NCBI RefSeq assembly: GCF_900091625.1
Contig: NZ_FMIC01000002.1
Span: forward strand, 6,386,001 to 6,450,000
DNA: 64,000 nucleotides
From: Micromonospora peucetia
Lineage (GTDB): Bacteria > Actinomycetota > Actinomycetes > Mycobacteriales > Micromonosporaceae
Direction: 5' to 3'
The position numbers and the translations under genes were made by a program. Numbering within the stretch: position 1 is the stretch's first letter; every line of letters begins with the position of its first letter. The notes beneath the pieces are model-generated. The model was given only the letters and a program-made list of their open reading frames with translations. It had not been told where the DNA came from and did no database searches. Positions 1-8,545 of the stretch are shown piece after piece.

Positions 1-947
1 TGCCAGCCCATCTCCCTGCGGGCGATGTGGAAGCCGGTGAAGTCGAGGTCGGTCTCGGCCTGTCGGGTGGGGTCGCCGAGTGCCACCAGGGACAGGTCAC
101 CGGGCACGGACACGCCTCGGGCCCGCGCCGCCTCGGCCATCGCCGCCGCCTCGACCAGTTCCTCGCAGAAGACGGCGGTGACCCGGGCCGAGCGCAGTGC
201 GTCGAGTAGTTCCGCTGAGGTTCTGCCGCCGACCGGTTCGTGTCGACCGTCGACTCCGGTCTCCCGGAGCGCGGCGGTAAAGCCAGCGAGTCGGTCGACG
301 GCGGACTCGGCCCCGACTCCGGCGCCGACGTACGCCACGGCCCGGTGCCCGAGATCGACGGCGCGGTGGACGAGGGCGGAGGTGGCCTGGGCGTAGTCCG
401 CGCCGACATAGGGCACCGGACCGCCCTCACCGGAGGGTAGATGGGCATCGTCGCGTCGACCGACGGACACGAAGGGCATCTCCCCGGCGACCATCCGGGC
501 CAGCTCGTCGCGAGGAATCTCCCGACCGAGCAGTACGCAACCGTCGGCGAGCCGGATGCGGTTGTTGTCGTGGAAGATCCGCCGGCTGCCGCCGCGCACG
601 GGGGCGCTGGTGAACAGCAACAGGTCGCAACCGATGTTCTCCGCGCATGCCTCGATGCCGGACAGGAACGGGTGGTAGAAGTTCGCGCTGGTGCTCGGGA
701 ACACCGACTCGTAGGTGAACACGCCCAGGATCTGGTTGTGCTGTTGGAGCAGCCGTCGGGCGAGCGGGTCGGCGACGTATCCGGTCTCGCGGATGACGCG
801 CAGCACCCGCTCCCGGGTCTCCGGGGCGATCCGCCAGGCCGCCTCACAACGGTCGTTGAGCACGAGTGACACCGTCGTCTGGCTCACTCCGGCCATCCGC
901 GCGATCTCGTGCTGCGTCAGCCTGCCCCGTCCTGCGGACACGGTCAT
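1..947 (-). CDS. LacI-family transcriptional regulator (C-terminus cut by window edge)
   Basis: The start codon is the ATG at 947 and the reading frame is open to the left edge, so about 315 residues are visible. The N-terminus holds a LacI-type helix-turn-helix: TQHEIARMAGVSQTTVSLVL, residues about 11-30, followed by hinge-helix residues. After it comes a periplasmic-binding-protein-like sensor core with the usual segments for this family (LGVFTYESVFPST, VAYVGAGVGAESAVDRL, ALGDPTR). Such proteins bind a sugar-type inducer and repress neighbouring transport or hydrolase genes. The gene is divergent from a secreted DUF4127 operon, and a perfect palindrome lies between them, so local control of that operon is likely. 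The ligand cannot be read from the sequence. Confidence 0.9.
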   Translation of the reverse strand, partial: MTVSAGRGRLTQHEIARMAGVSQTTVSLVLNDRCEAAWRIAPETRERVLRVIRETGYVADPLARRLLQQHNQILGVFTYESVFPSTSANFYHPFLSGIEACAENIGCDLLLFTSAPVRGGSRRIFHDNNRIRLADGCVLLGREIPRDELARMVAGEMPFVSVGRRDDAHLPSGEGGPVPYVGADYAQATSALVHRAVDLGHRAVAYVGAGVGAESAVDRLAGFTAALRETGVDGRHEPVGGRTSAELLDALRSARVTAVFCEELVEAAAMAEAARARGVSVPGDLSLVALGDPTRQAETDLDFTGFHIARREMGW

Positions 948-1028
948 CGGCCACCTTCTGGAGCATCACGTATTGGCGAGGGTTGTCGCGGAGGATGCTG
1001 CCCCGCGCGCCGATCCGGTGTCAAGGAT

Positions 1029-1064
1029 CGCCGGAGCCAGTAATACGTATTACTGGCTCCGGCG
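1029..1064. promoter_or_regulatory. Perfect 36-bp palindrome, probable LacI operator
   Basis: Both halves of 1029-1064 are exact reverse complements with no spacer. The AT-rich core AGTAATACGTATTACT stands out in GC-rich surroundings. The site lies between the divergent lacI-type gene (start 947) and the first secreted gene (start 1130). LacI-family operators are usually palindromes with a central CG, as here. A half-site-like ACGTATT also occurs near 967. Binding by the 1-947 regulator is inferred. Confidence 0.75.
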
Positions 1065-1129
1065 GTCTTGACCCGGGGTTCTTACTGATCCAAGACTCAA
1101 CGCATCCCCCGGCAACGCAAGGAGCCGAC

Positions 1130-2833
1130 ATGCCTGATCACGCCCTCTCCCGCCGTGGCCTTCTCCGGGCCGCCGGCCTCGCCGGCCTGACCGGCGCCGG
1201 CCTCGCCGCCCTCGGCCGCCCGGCGCACGCCCGGCCGGACACCCCACGGCTCGGCCGCATCGCCCTGGTTCCGCTCGACGACCGGCCCTACACCTGGTAC
1301 GCCCCGCAACAGATCGCCACCGGCGCCGGCTACGACACCCTGTTGCCGCCACGGGAAACTCTCGGGCGACACTTCGCCCCCGGCGACGGTCGCGCCGTCG
1401 GCCAGTGGCTCACCTCGTCCACCAAGCGGGCGGACGCGCTGGTCGTCGCCCTACCGATGCTCGCCTACGGTGGACTGCTCAACTCCCGCAACAGCTCCAT
1501 CCCCGAAACCGAGGTGTTCGCCCGGTTGGCGGCGGTGCGGGCCGTCCGACGGAGCCGCCCGCGTCGGCGGCTCTACGCCTTCGACACCATCATGCGCCTC
1601 ACCCCCGAAGGGCCGTGGCGCAACGAGCTGCGGGCCTGGGCGACGGTGAAGGACGAGGTCGACAACCTCGCGATGGTGGAGAAGCGCCCTCAACTCGACG
1701 CGCTGGAGTCCCAGATCCCGGCCGACGTGCGAAGCGACTACCTGGCCACCCGGGCACGTAACCACCGGGTCAACCTGACGATGATCGAATGGGCGGCCGA
1801 AGGGATCTTCGACTTCCTCGTGGTGGGTCAGGACGACGCGACCGGCCACGGCCTGCACCGACCGGAGTCGCAGGCACTCGCCGCCCGCATCGCCGAACTG
1901 GGCGTCGGTGATCGGGTGGTGATCTACCCGGGTGCCGACGTGGTGGCAGCCCTGCTCATCGCCAAGATCGCCATCAGGGACGCCGACGTACGCCCCCGGG
2001 TGAGCATCGAGTACTCCCGGGTGCCGGGTGAGGCCTGGACCGCGCCCTACCAGAACATCCCGTACGCGCAGCTCATCCGGGGCTACGTCGACATCCTCGG
2101 CGGGACGGTCGTGGACCGGCCGGAGCGGTCCGACCTGGTCCTGATGGCCAACACGGGCGGCAGTTCGGCGTCGGTGGCACCGTTCGCCGACCGTCTGGTG
2201 GCCCACGTCCGGGCCGGCCGGCCCGTGGCCCTCGGCGACGACGCGATTGCCGGGCACTCCGACCGGCGGTTGCTGTCCCTGCTCAACGGCCGGATCCGGT
2301 ACGTCGAGCTGGCCGGCTACTCGGGCTGGAACGTCGGGATCAGCCTCGCCCAGGCGACGTCCCGCTGGGCGCTGCGGCAACGATCGGCTCGCGGTGAACT
2401 GCCACCCGGCGCGCCGGGCACCGCAGGTGAGCCGGTCCTGGCCGCACGACGGGCACTCCTGCACGACGCGGCGCGGGCCAGCATCGAGCTGTCCGTCTCC
2501 GAGCTGGTGCAGACCGACTCGTACCGCAACAACGTCCGCACCGCCACCACCGCCCACGCGTCCTCGCTGGGCGAGCCGGACCCGCAGAACATCAAGACCT
2601 ACTTCTCCGAGATCAACGCGTACGCGGTCGACAGCACCACCCCGTACGCGGAGAAGCTGTTCGCCGACGAGTTCGCCGGGGCCACGCTCGCCCTCGGCAG
2701 TGACGGACGAGCGCCGGTGACGGCCCGCGTGGACCGACTCGACGCCTGGCACCTCCACCTGCCCTGGAACCGCACCGGCGAGATCGCCGCCGAGCCCCGG
2801 ATCGTCCTGACGCCGGATCGGGGGCACCGGTGA
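1130..2833 (+). CDS. Secreted DUF4127-family protein
   Basis: The protein has 567 residues. The ATG at 1130 is chosen because AAGGAG precedes it by about 6 nt; a longer open frame upstream runs through the palindrome and is not credible. The N-terminus has a twin-arginine-like signal (SRRGLLRAAGLAGLTGAGLAALG) followed by an Ala-rich cleavage region, so export is expected. The core carries conserved DUF4127 blocks: LVPLDDRPYT, PMLAYGGLL, YAFDTIMRLT, VVGQDDATGHG and YPGADVV. The acidic DD pairs could form an active site. The function of DUF4127 is not established to my knowledge, but its company here (a LacI regulator, a paralog with a lectin-like domain) suggests glycan processing. It overlaps the next start by 4 nt (GTGA), so it is translationally coupled. 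Confidence 0.85.
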   Translation: MPDHALSRRGLLRAAGLAGLTGAGLAALGRPAHARPDTPRLGRIALVPLDDRPYTWYAPQQIATGAGYDTLLPPRETLGRHFAPGDGRAVGQWLTSSTKRADALVVALPMLAYGGLLNSRNSSIPETEVFARLAAVRAVRRSRPRRRLYAFDTIMRLTPEGPWRNELRAWATVKDEVDNLAMVEKRPQLDALESQIPADVRSDYLATRARNHRVNLTMIEWAAEGIFDFLVVGQDDATGHGLHRPESQALAARIAELGVGDRVVIYPGADVVAALLIAKIAIRDADVRPRVSIEYSRVPGEAWTAPYQNIPYAQLIRGYVDILGGTVVDRPERSDLVLMANTGGSSASVAPFADRLVAHVRAGRPVALGDDAIAGHSDRRLLSLLNGRIRYVELAGYSGWNVGISLAQATSRWALRQRSARGELPPGAPGTAGEPVLAARRALLHDAARASIELSVSELVQTDSYRNNVRTATTAHASSLGEPDPQNIKTYFSEINAYAVDSTTPYAEKLFADEFAGATLALGSDGRAPVTARVDRLDAWHLHLPWNRTGEIAAEPRIVLTPDRGHR

Positions 2834-4422
2834 GGGCGCGGGTCGCGGCACTGCTGGCCACCCTCATCGTCGGCGTCGCGGCGCCGGTCCCGACCGCTCC
2901 GGCCGTCGCCTCCACCCCGGTCCCTCTCGTCGACAGCTACTTCGACTGGCTCGTGGCGTCGTACGACGGGGTGCGGAACGGATTGCGCCGGGACATCGAA
3001 CACGTCTACGGCAACCAGCTCGTGGTAGCCGGCAAGACCTGCACCACGGCGAGTCCGTGCACCATCGGCGGGCCGCGGCAGAGTACCGCCGCCTGCACCG
3101 CGCTCCAGTTCATCTCGGTCTATCTCGACCAGCGGGCAGCGTACGAGCAGCGGTCACTGTCGAGCGTGGAGACCGGGCTCATCGACGAGTTCGCCAGCGC
3201 GGTACTCGCCCACCGGTTGACCAAGGATCCGGCCGCGCCGAAGATCTTCGACGATGCGGTGGCCAGCACCCCGGACGGCCAGATCCGCTACTTCACCTCG
3301 TTCGGCAACGCGGCGTGCGGAGAGGCCCTGCTGGCCGCCCACCAGGCGACCGGCGCCTCCGGATACCTCGACGCGGCCACCGGCATCGGCGAGTTCCTGC
3401 TCCGTATGCAGGACCCGCGCGCCCACTACCTCACCTACGGCGTGCATCCGTTCGTCGACGGACTCGGCCAGCCCACCACCCCGCCGGGCGGCTACGTGGA
3501 CCAGATCTCCAGCTGGAGCAACCTCTACTCGACGATCTCCACCTGGAATCTCACGGCGATCGCCTTCATGCAGCGGTTGGAGACGGCCGTGGCGCCGCCG
3601 GACAACCGGTACGGCCAGTCAGCCGCCGCCGCCCGGCAGTTCCTCAGCACGGGACTCCAACTCGGTGCGGACTGGTACACCTTCGACTTCGACTCCCCCA
3701 CCACCAGCCAGAACCGGGTGGTCGCGCAGAGCTCGTACAGCGCGGACTGCCGTGACAACCGGTGGCACCGCAAGGGCTCCTGCACCTACACCAATGGCCA
3801 GATCGCTGGCGGAACCCTGGGCACCGACATGATCGAGTACGGACTGGCCGGACTCTACGACCACGAACGCCAGCTCAACGGTGCCAGTTCCGCGGCTGCC
3901 GCCGTGACGACCCTCTACACCACCTACACCAGCCTCCCGGGCTGGCACACCGCCTCGGCCAGCGACCCGCTCGACTGCGTCGACGACACCGCGGCCGGAG
4001 CCGTGGCGCCGTACTACCCGCCGGGCAACCAGGGTGCGACGCCGTCGGGGGACGCCTGGGACTACGACCCTCACCTGTCCTTCGGTGGGTTCTTCCGCCT
4101 CACCCCGCCCAACGAGAACGCCGAGGCGAAGTACTACGACATCGTCGGCTTCGGCATCCTCGCCGAGCTGCGCAAAGAGCTGGTGCCAACCAAGTTCACC
4201 GCGGGCTACCAACGGTTGCAGCATGCGGACCGGCAGGACGCGCTCTACGCCCTGCTCGACCGTTCACTGGCCGCGATGTTCCTGCCCGCCCGGGACACCA
4301 ACGACCTCGACGGTGACAGCGACACCACCGAGTACCTGTGCAAGGGCACCCGGGGCACCCTCCCGGTCGCCCACAACGGGCTCGGCATCCTCAAGGCCGT
4401 CGGCTACGCCGGCACCCGGTGA
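2830..4422 (+). CDS. Secreted protein of unknown function in the DUF4127 operon
   Basis: The protein has 530 residues and starts at the GTG at 2830, which overlaps the upstream stop (GTGA). Residues 1-27 form a Sec-type signal peptide (ALLATLIVGVAAPVPTAPAVAS). The mature part is rich in Tyr, Trp and Asp with paired cysteines (KTCTTASPCTI, YSADCRDN...GSCTY, DPLDCVDD, EYLCKG), which fits an extracellular disulfide-bonded protein. The helix-rich pattern with repeated aromatic residues recalls alpha/alpha-barrel sugar-active enzymes, but I do not recognise a family. Its position between two DUF4127 paralogs under a LacI regulator suggests a shared extracellular substrate. The function is unknown. 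Confidence 0.75.
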   Translation: MRARVAALLATLIVGVAAPVPTAPAVASTPVPLVDSYFDWLVASYDGVRNGLRRDIEHVYGNQLVVAGKTCTTASPCTIGGPRQSTAACTALQFISVYLDQRAAYEQRSLSSVETGLIDEFASAVLAHRLTKDPAAPKIFDDAVASTPDGQIRYFTSFGNAACGEALLAAHQATGASGYLDAATGIGEFLLRMQDPRAHYLTYGVHPFVDGLGQPTTPPGGYVDQISSWSNLYSTISTWNLTAIAFMQRLETAVAPPDNRYGQSAAAARQFLSTGLQLGADWYTFDFDSPTTSQNRVVAQSSYSADCRDNRWHRKGSCTYTNGQIAGGTLGTDMIEYGLAGLYDHERQLNGASSAAAAVTTLYTTYTSLPGWHTASASDPLDCVDDTAAGAVAPYYPPGNQGATPSGDAWDYDPHLSFGGFFRLTPPNENAEAKYYDIVGFGILAELRKELVPTKFTAGYQRLQHADRQDALYALLDRSLAAMFLPARDTNDLDGDSDTTEYLCKGTRGTLPVAHNGLGILKAVGYAGTR

Positions 4423-4479
4423 CAGCGCCACCGATCTCCGACCGCTGACCTCGTCCACCACCACCCCGAAAGTGAACTG

Positions 4480-6942
4480 ATGCGTCGCAACAGACGACTG
4501 ACACCCCGCGCCCTCAGCATGATCACCACCACCGCTGTCATCCTCACCCTCGCGGTCGCCCTCCCGGGCACACCGGCCGCAGCCGCCAGACCGCCGGCCA
4601 ACCTGGGTCAGCTCGCCGTCGTACCGCTGGATGACCGGCCGTTCACCGCGTACACGCCGGTCGCGGTCGCCGAGGCCGGCGGGCACCAGGCGCTGACACC
4701 CCCGAAGGACCTGCTCGGCGAGTACTTCACCTACGGTCAGGCCGACGCGGTCGGCGCGTGGTGGCGCAGGGCCGCCGCCGACGCGGACGGCTCGGTCGTC
4801 GCGGCCCCGATGCTCGCCTACGGCGGCCTGGTCGCTTCCCGGACCTGCCAGACCAGCCTGGCCGACGCCCGGCGGCGGCTCACCGTGCTGGACGAGGTGA
4901 AGCGGAAGAACCCCGACAAGCCCCTCTACGCGTTCGACGTGATCATGCGCCTCACCATCGAGCCGACCAGCAGCTACCCGGGCATCTACTCCGGCCCGAT
5001 CCGGCGCTGGGCGATCCTGATGGACCAGGTGGAGAACCTCGGGCAGGAGGAGCGCCGGGCCGAGTACGAGCAGGTCGCCAACGAGATCCCCGAGGAGATC
5101 AAGGCGGACTTCCGCTGTGCCCGCGCGCGGGACCACCAGATCAACCGGGACATGATCGAACGGGTCGCCAACGGCACCATCGACTACCTGGTCCTCGGTC
5201 AGGACGACGCCACCGAGCACGGCCCGCACCGCCTGGAGAAGGCGGGCCTGGCCGCGCTCGCGGCGAAACTCGGGGTCCAGGACCGGGTCAAGATCTATCC
5301 GGGCGCGGACATCCTCGGCGCGCTGCTGGTGGCCAAGCACATCACCAAGCGGCTCGGCGCCGCCCCGACGGTCGACGTCGAGTGGTCCCGTACCCCCGGC
5401 GACCAGTGGGTGGCGCCCTATCAGGACGTCCCCTACGCCACCCTGGTCGACGAATACGTGCGTACCCTCGGCGCCCGCCCCTCGGACAGTCCCGACGCCG
5501 ACATCCTGTTGATGGCGAACACCGCCGGGGGCGGAAACCTGGAACCCTTCGCCGACCGGATCCACGAAGCGGTGGCCCGGGGCCGGCTCGTCGCAGTCGG
5601 CGACGACGCACTGGCCGGAAAGGTGGACAGTGAGCTACGTTCGCTGCTCGCCCCCCGGATCCGGTTCGGGGAACTGGCCGGTTGGTCCGGCTGGAACATC
5701 GGCCTGTCGATCTCCCAGTCGGTGGTCCGCGCGGCGCTGTTGCAGGCGAGCCGGACCGGGCGCCTGCCGGGTTTCCCCGGCAATTCGAAGGGGATTCCCT
5801 TCCAGAAGGCGCGCCAGGCCATCCTGCTGGGCGCCGCCACCGCGCACGTCGAGTTGACGCTGCAGGAACTGGCCCACACCGATCTCTACCGCAACCAGGT
5901 GCTCAGCCAGGTCCAGGCGTACGCCCGGGACAACGGCGACGATCCGCAGTACATGACGAAGGTGTTCGCGGGCGCCAACCAGCTCGCGGTGCAGCGGACC
6001 AGGGCGCTGGCCGATCAGCTCTTCGCCGACGAGTTCGCCGGCACCCCGATCCGAGCCGGCAACGACAGCCGGGACGAGGTGACCGCGGTCGTGCACCGGC
6101 TGACGTCCTGGGAGATGACGCTGGCCTGGTCGCGCTACCAGGAGCTGGAAGCCTTCCCCACGCTCGCGCTGAGCACCGCCCCCACCGACCGCGGCGCGCT
6201 GCTCACCGTCACGGCGCTGCCCCTGCGGACCACGGTCCGGCCGGACTCGGACGTGGACGAACGGGTCACCGTGGTACTCCGTAACGACGTCGGCACTCCC
6301 GTGACGGCACAGCTCAGCGCTGTCGTCCCCGACGGGTGGGTCGCCCCGGCCCCGACCGGGGTACGGCTCGCGCCGTTCGCGGTGGTGGAGGTTCCGTTGA
6401 CCGTGGGGGTCCGACAGCTCGCGGCCGAGCAGAGCGCCACCGTCACGGTCGAGGCCCCGCACGTCATGCCGCAGAACGGGCACCGCCAGTTCGCCGCGAG
6501 CGCGACCATGACCTTCGGGGCGGTGTGGCGCAACGTGGCGCTGGCCGCCGAGGGCGCCACGGCCACCGCGTCGGGCTGGTGGCGACAGTACGTGCCGGCG
6601 CACGTGATCGACGGCAACCGCGTCAGCGCAGGTAGTCGCTGGATCACCGATCCGGGCGACAGTCACTGGCTGCAGGTCGAGTTCGCCGATCCGGAGCTGA
6701 TCGACACGGTACGGCTGTACCAGTACGGCGGGTACGAGCTGACCGCGTACCGGATCTCCGGCCTCGTTGACGGTGCCTGGCAGGTGCTCAGCGAGGTCAC
6801 CGGAAACACGACCCAGGTCACCACGCACACCGTCACGCCGGTCCGCGCGACCGCCGTCCGCCTCGACGTGCTCGGCAGCCGGGACAGGCAGGCCCGGCTC
6901 TACGAGATCGAGGTGACCTGCCGGGCCGCCGCCTGCGGCTGA
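4480..6942 (+). CDS. Secreted DUF4127-family protein with NEW3-like and discoidin-like C-terminal domains
   Basis: The protein has 820 residues. A signal peptide (residues about 1-36, ending AAAA) precedes a DUF4127 core (about 40-545) that shares the blocks VVPLDDRPFT, PMLAYGGLV, YAFDVIMRLT, VLGQDDATEHG and YPGADIL with the gene at 1130. A beta-rich stretch at about 565-665 resembles the NEW3 alpha-galactosidase-associated domain. Residues about 685-815 look like an F5/8 type C (discoidin, CBM32-like) domain: NVALAAEGATATASGWW, HVIDGN, SRWITDPGDSHWLQVEF. The added carbohydrate-binding-like module supports action on an extracellular polysaccharide. It is separated from the previous gene by 57 nt and ends the operon before a strong hairpin. 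The two DUF4127 proteins look like an ancient duplication. Confidence 0.85.
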   Translation: MRRNRRLTPRALSMITTTAVILTLAVALPGTPAAAARPPANLGQLAVVPLDDRPFTAYTPVAVAEAGGHQALTPPKDLLGEYFTYGQADAVGAWWRRAAADADGSVVAAPMLAYGGLVASRTCQTSLADARRRLTVLDEVKRKNPDKPLYAFDVIMRLTIEPTSSYPGIYSGPIRRWAILMDQVENLGQEERRAEYEQVANEIPEEIKADFRCARARDHQINRDMIERVANGTIDYLVLGQDDATEHGPHRLEKAGLAALAAKLGVQDRVKIYPGADILGALLVAKHITKRLGAAPTVDVEWSRTPGDQWVAPYQDVPYATLVDEYVRTLGARPSDSPDADILLMANTAGGGNLEPFADRIHEAVARGRLVAVGDDALAGKVDSELRSLLAPRIRFGELAGWSGWNIGLSISQSVVRAALLQASRTGRLPGFPGNSKGIPFQKARQAILLGAATAHVELTLQELAHTDLYRNQVLSQVQAYARDNGDDPQYMTKVFAGANQLAVQRTRALADQLFADEFAGTPIRAGNDSRDEVTAVVHRLTSWEMTLAWSRYQELEAFPTLALSTAPTDRGALLTVTALPLRTTVRPDSDVDERVTVVLRNDVGTPVTAQLSAVVPDGWVAPAPTGVRLAPFAVVEVPLTVGVRQLAAEQSATVTVEAPHVMPQNGHRQFAASATMTFGAVWRNVALAAEGATATASGWWRQYVPAHVIDGNRVSAGSRWITDPGDSHWLQVEFADPELIDTVRLYQYGGYELTAYRISGLVDGAWQVLSEVTGNTTQVTTHTVTPVRATAVRLDVLGSRDRQARLYEIEVTCRAAACG

Positions 6943-6986
6943 CCGTAAACCCCGCTGACCCGAAGCGCGTCCGCCGCCGCCGGACC

Positions 6987-7038
6987 GGGCGGCGTGCCGC
7001 CCCCGAAGCCGTAATGACTCGGGGGCGGCACGCCGCCC
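6987..7038. terminator. Bidirectional hairpin terminator
   Basis: A perfect 20-bp inverted repeat (6987-7006 and 7019-7038) with a 12-nt loop sits between convergent genes. It lacks a T-run, as is common for actinobacterial hairpin terminators. It probably serves both the DUF4127 operon and the minus-strand repeat protein. Confidence 0.7.
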
Positions 7039-7167
7039 GCAGCACCACCGTGAGCAGCGCGGCGACCGCGAGGTTGCCGGGAGCAGACCGGCCCGCGCGC
7101 CGAGCGCGAGCCCGGCCGAGTCGGGCGGGCACCTGCAAGGCGCCGGTCGGTATGCGCTCCGCCGGCC

Positions 7168-8088
7168 TCAGCGCCGGGCGCTGCCCGGTCGGCCTCGGCC
7201 GGTCCCGGAGGCCCGGTGACCGATACGCGGAGCCCGTACCACCGGGGCGTTGCGAGACCCGGGGCGGAAGTCCCGCGCCGCGCCGGCAACCATCTCGTCG
7301 GGATCGCGGCCGAGCAACTGCCGGATGTGCGGCGGGACCACCTCCGACGTCGCCATCGCCATCCGTACCTGCACCGAGCGGTCGTCAACCAGGCGTCGCA
7401 GATCCGCCTCGTCCAGCTCGACCGCGAGCACCAGGGCGGCGCGGACGTCCACCACGGGATCCTGGGCAAGTGCGCTGCGCTGGGCGGTGGTGGTCCGCGG
7501 GTTGCGGGCGAGCCCCTTGCGTACGCGTACGGTGCGATCGGCCATCAGGGCGGTGATCACGCCGGGGTCGTGGGTGTGGGTGGCGAGTCGCTCCCGTACC
7601 TCGGGTGAGACGTCGTCGACCAGCCGCGCGGCCAGCTCGGGCTCCAATTCGCGCGTCTCCGCGAGGAGCCCACGAAGCTCCTTGTCGGGAGCCTCCGCCA
7701 TCACCCGGCGGATCGACTCGTTGCAGGCCGGGTTGCCGGCGACCGCCCAGCGGACCCACCGGTCGGCGTCCTTGACGAGTAGCAGGAGATTGGCGACCGA
7801 CGTCGAGGGGTTTCTCGCCACGGCCTCCCGGACATGACGATCATGGTCCCGGGTCAGCGGTCGCAGTGCCTGCGCGGGCGCGTCGGTGCGGGTCGCGACC
7901 GCCTTACGGACCGCGGCCGACGGATCGGACGCCAGGTCGATGAGGGTCATATGTGGCGTTGCGGGGTCCTGCGCGACGGCGAGCCGCGCGTCGACGCCGC
8001 CACCCGTCGCACCGTCCGCGGCGGCACCTGACTCACTGTGACGGTTGGGCCCGCCGGCGTCCTGCTGTTTCCCCATGGGCGCCATCAT
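7168..8088 (-). CDS. HEAT/leucine-rich-repeat-variant-like repeat protein
   Basis: About 300 residues. Three in-frame ATGs (8088, 8085, 8076) follow each other and none has a convincing ribosome site, so the start is uncertain by a few residues. The body is made of about ten short helical repeats with the pattern D.S..VR.A.A.....P..AL..L..D, for example DPSAAVRKAVATR, DRHVREAVARNPS, DRWVRWAVAGNPA and SPEVRERLATHTHDP. This is typical of HEAT-like repeat proteins of actinobacteria, which are cytoplasmic protein-protein scaffolds. The C-terminal 35 residues are basic and probably disordered. It has no obvious partner nearby and its exact role is unknown. Confidence 0.7.
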   Translation of the reverse strand: MMAPMGKQQDAGGPNRHSESGAAADGATGGGVDARLAVAQDPATPHMTLIDLASDPSAAVRKAVATRTDAPAQALRPLTRDHDRHVREAVARNPSTSVANLLLLVKDADRWVRWAVAGNPACNESIRRVMAEAPDKELRGLLAETRELEPELAARLVDDVSPEVRERLATHTHDPGVITALMADRTVRVRKGLARNPRTTTAQRSALAQDPVVDVRAALVLAVELDEADLRRLVDDRSVQVRMAMATSEVVPPHIRQLLGRDPDEMVAGAARDFRPGSRNAPVVRAPRIGHRASGTGRGRPGSARR

Positions 8089-8177
8089 GTCACGGGCCGA
8101 TATTGGCACCACGAGCCCTGACCAGAGCTTTGGCGGTGGTCGAAGCGTCACTTCCGCGGATGCCCCAGCAGGGAGAC

Positions 8178-8480
8178 CTACGAGGCCAACCGCTCACGTG
8201 CGTTGTGACCAGTGCTGGTCGGTTCAACACCACGTTCGGGCTGGTTGATCTCGGCCCACACCGCATCGAGGGAGAGGCCGAGGATGTCGGCGATCGCCGC
8301 GATGGTCGGGAAGGCAGGGGTCGCTACGCGGCCCGACTCGATCTTCCGGAGGGTCTCCGGTGAGACGCGTGCGTCGAGCGCGGTCTCGAGCATCGAGCGC
8401 TCTCCCCTGGCGCGACGCAACACGGCACCGAGGCGCTGTCCGCGCTCGACCTCTGCGGGTGTGAGCGGCAACCTGACCAT
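8178..8480 (-). CDS. XRE-family helix-turn-helix regulator
   Basis: A 100-residue protein with one Cro/C1-type helix-turn-helix at about residues 15-75 (RLGAVLRRARGERSMLETAL, VSPETLRKIESGR, IAAIADILGLSLDAVW). The short length leaves no room for a ligand domain. It is divergent from a methionine aminopeptidase gene with only 65 nt between the starts, so it probably controls both. Pairing of small XRE regulators with a map-like gene recurs in actinomycetes, as far as I recall. Regulation by direct binding to the intergenic repeats is inferred. Confidence 0.85.
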   Translation of the reverse strand: MVRLPLTPAEVERGQRLGAVLRRARGERSMLETALDARVSPETLRKIESGRVATPAFPTIAAIADILGLSLDAVWAEINQPERGVEPTSTGHNARERLAS

Positions 8481-8495
8481 GCTCCGATTCTAGTA

Positions 8496-8517
8496 CCGGG
8501 ATAATATGGCCGGGATA
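8496..8517. promoter_or_regulatory. Direct-repeat candidate operator in the XRE/map intergenic region
   Basis: The octamer CCGGGATA occurs at 8496-8503 and again at 8510-8517, 14 nt apart, in the 65-nt gap between divergent starts. AT-rich sequence (ATAATATGG, TAGTTATTGG) around it suggests overlapping promoters. This is a plausible binding site for the XRE protein. Confidence 0.4.
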
Positions 8518-8545
8518 GTTATTGGCTGCATGAGGAAGGCGCCGC

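Noticed and set aside
866..1129. Long N-terminal extension of the first DUF4127 frame (655 residues)
   Set aside because: It runs through the lacI start and the palindrome, and a strong AAGGAG site with a signal peptide marks the true start at 1130.
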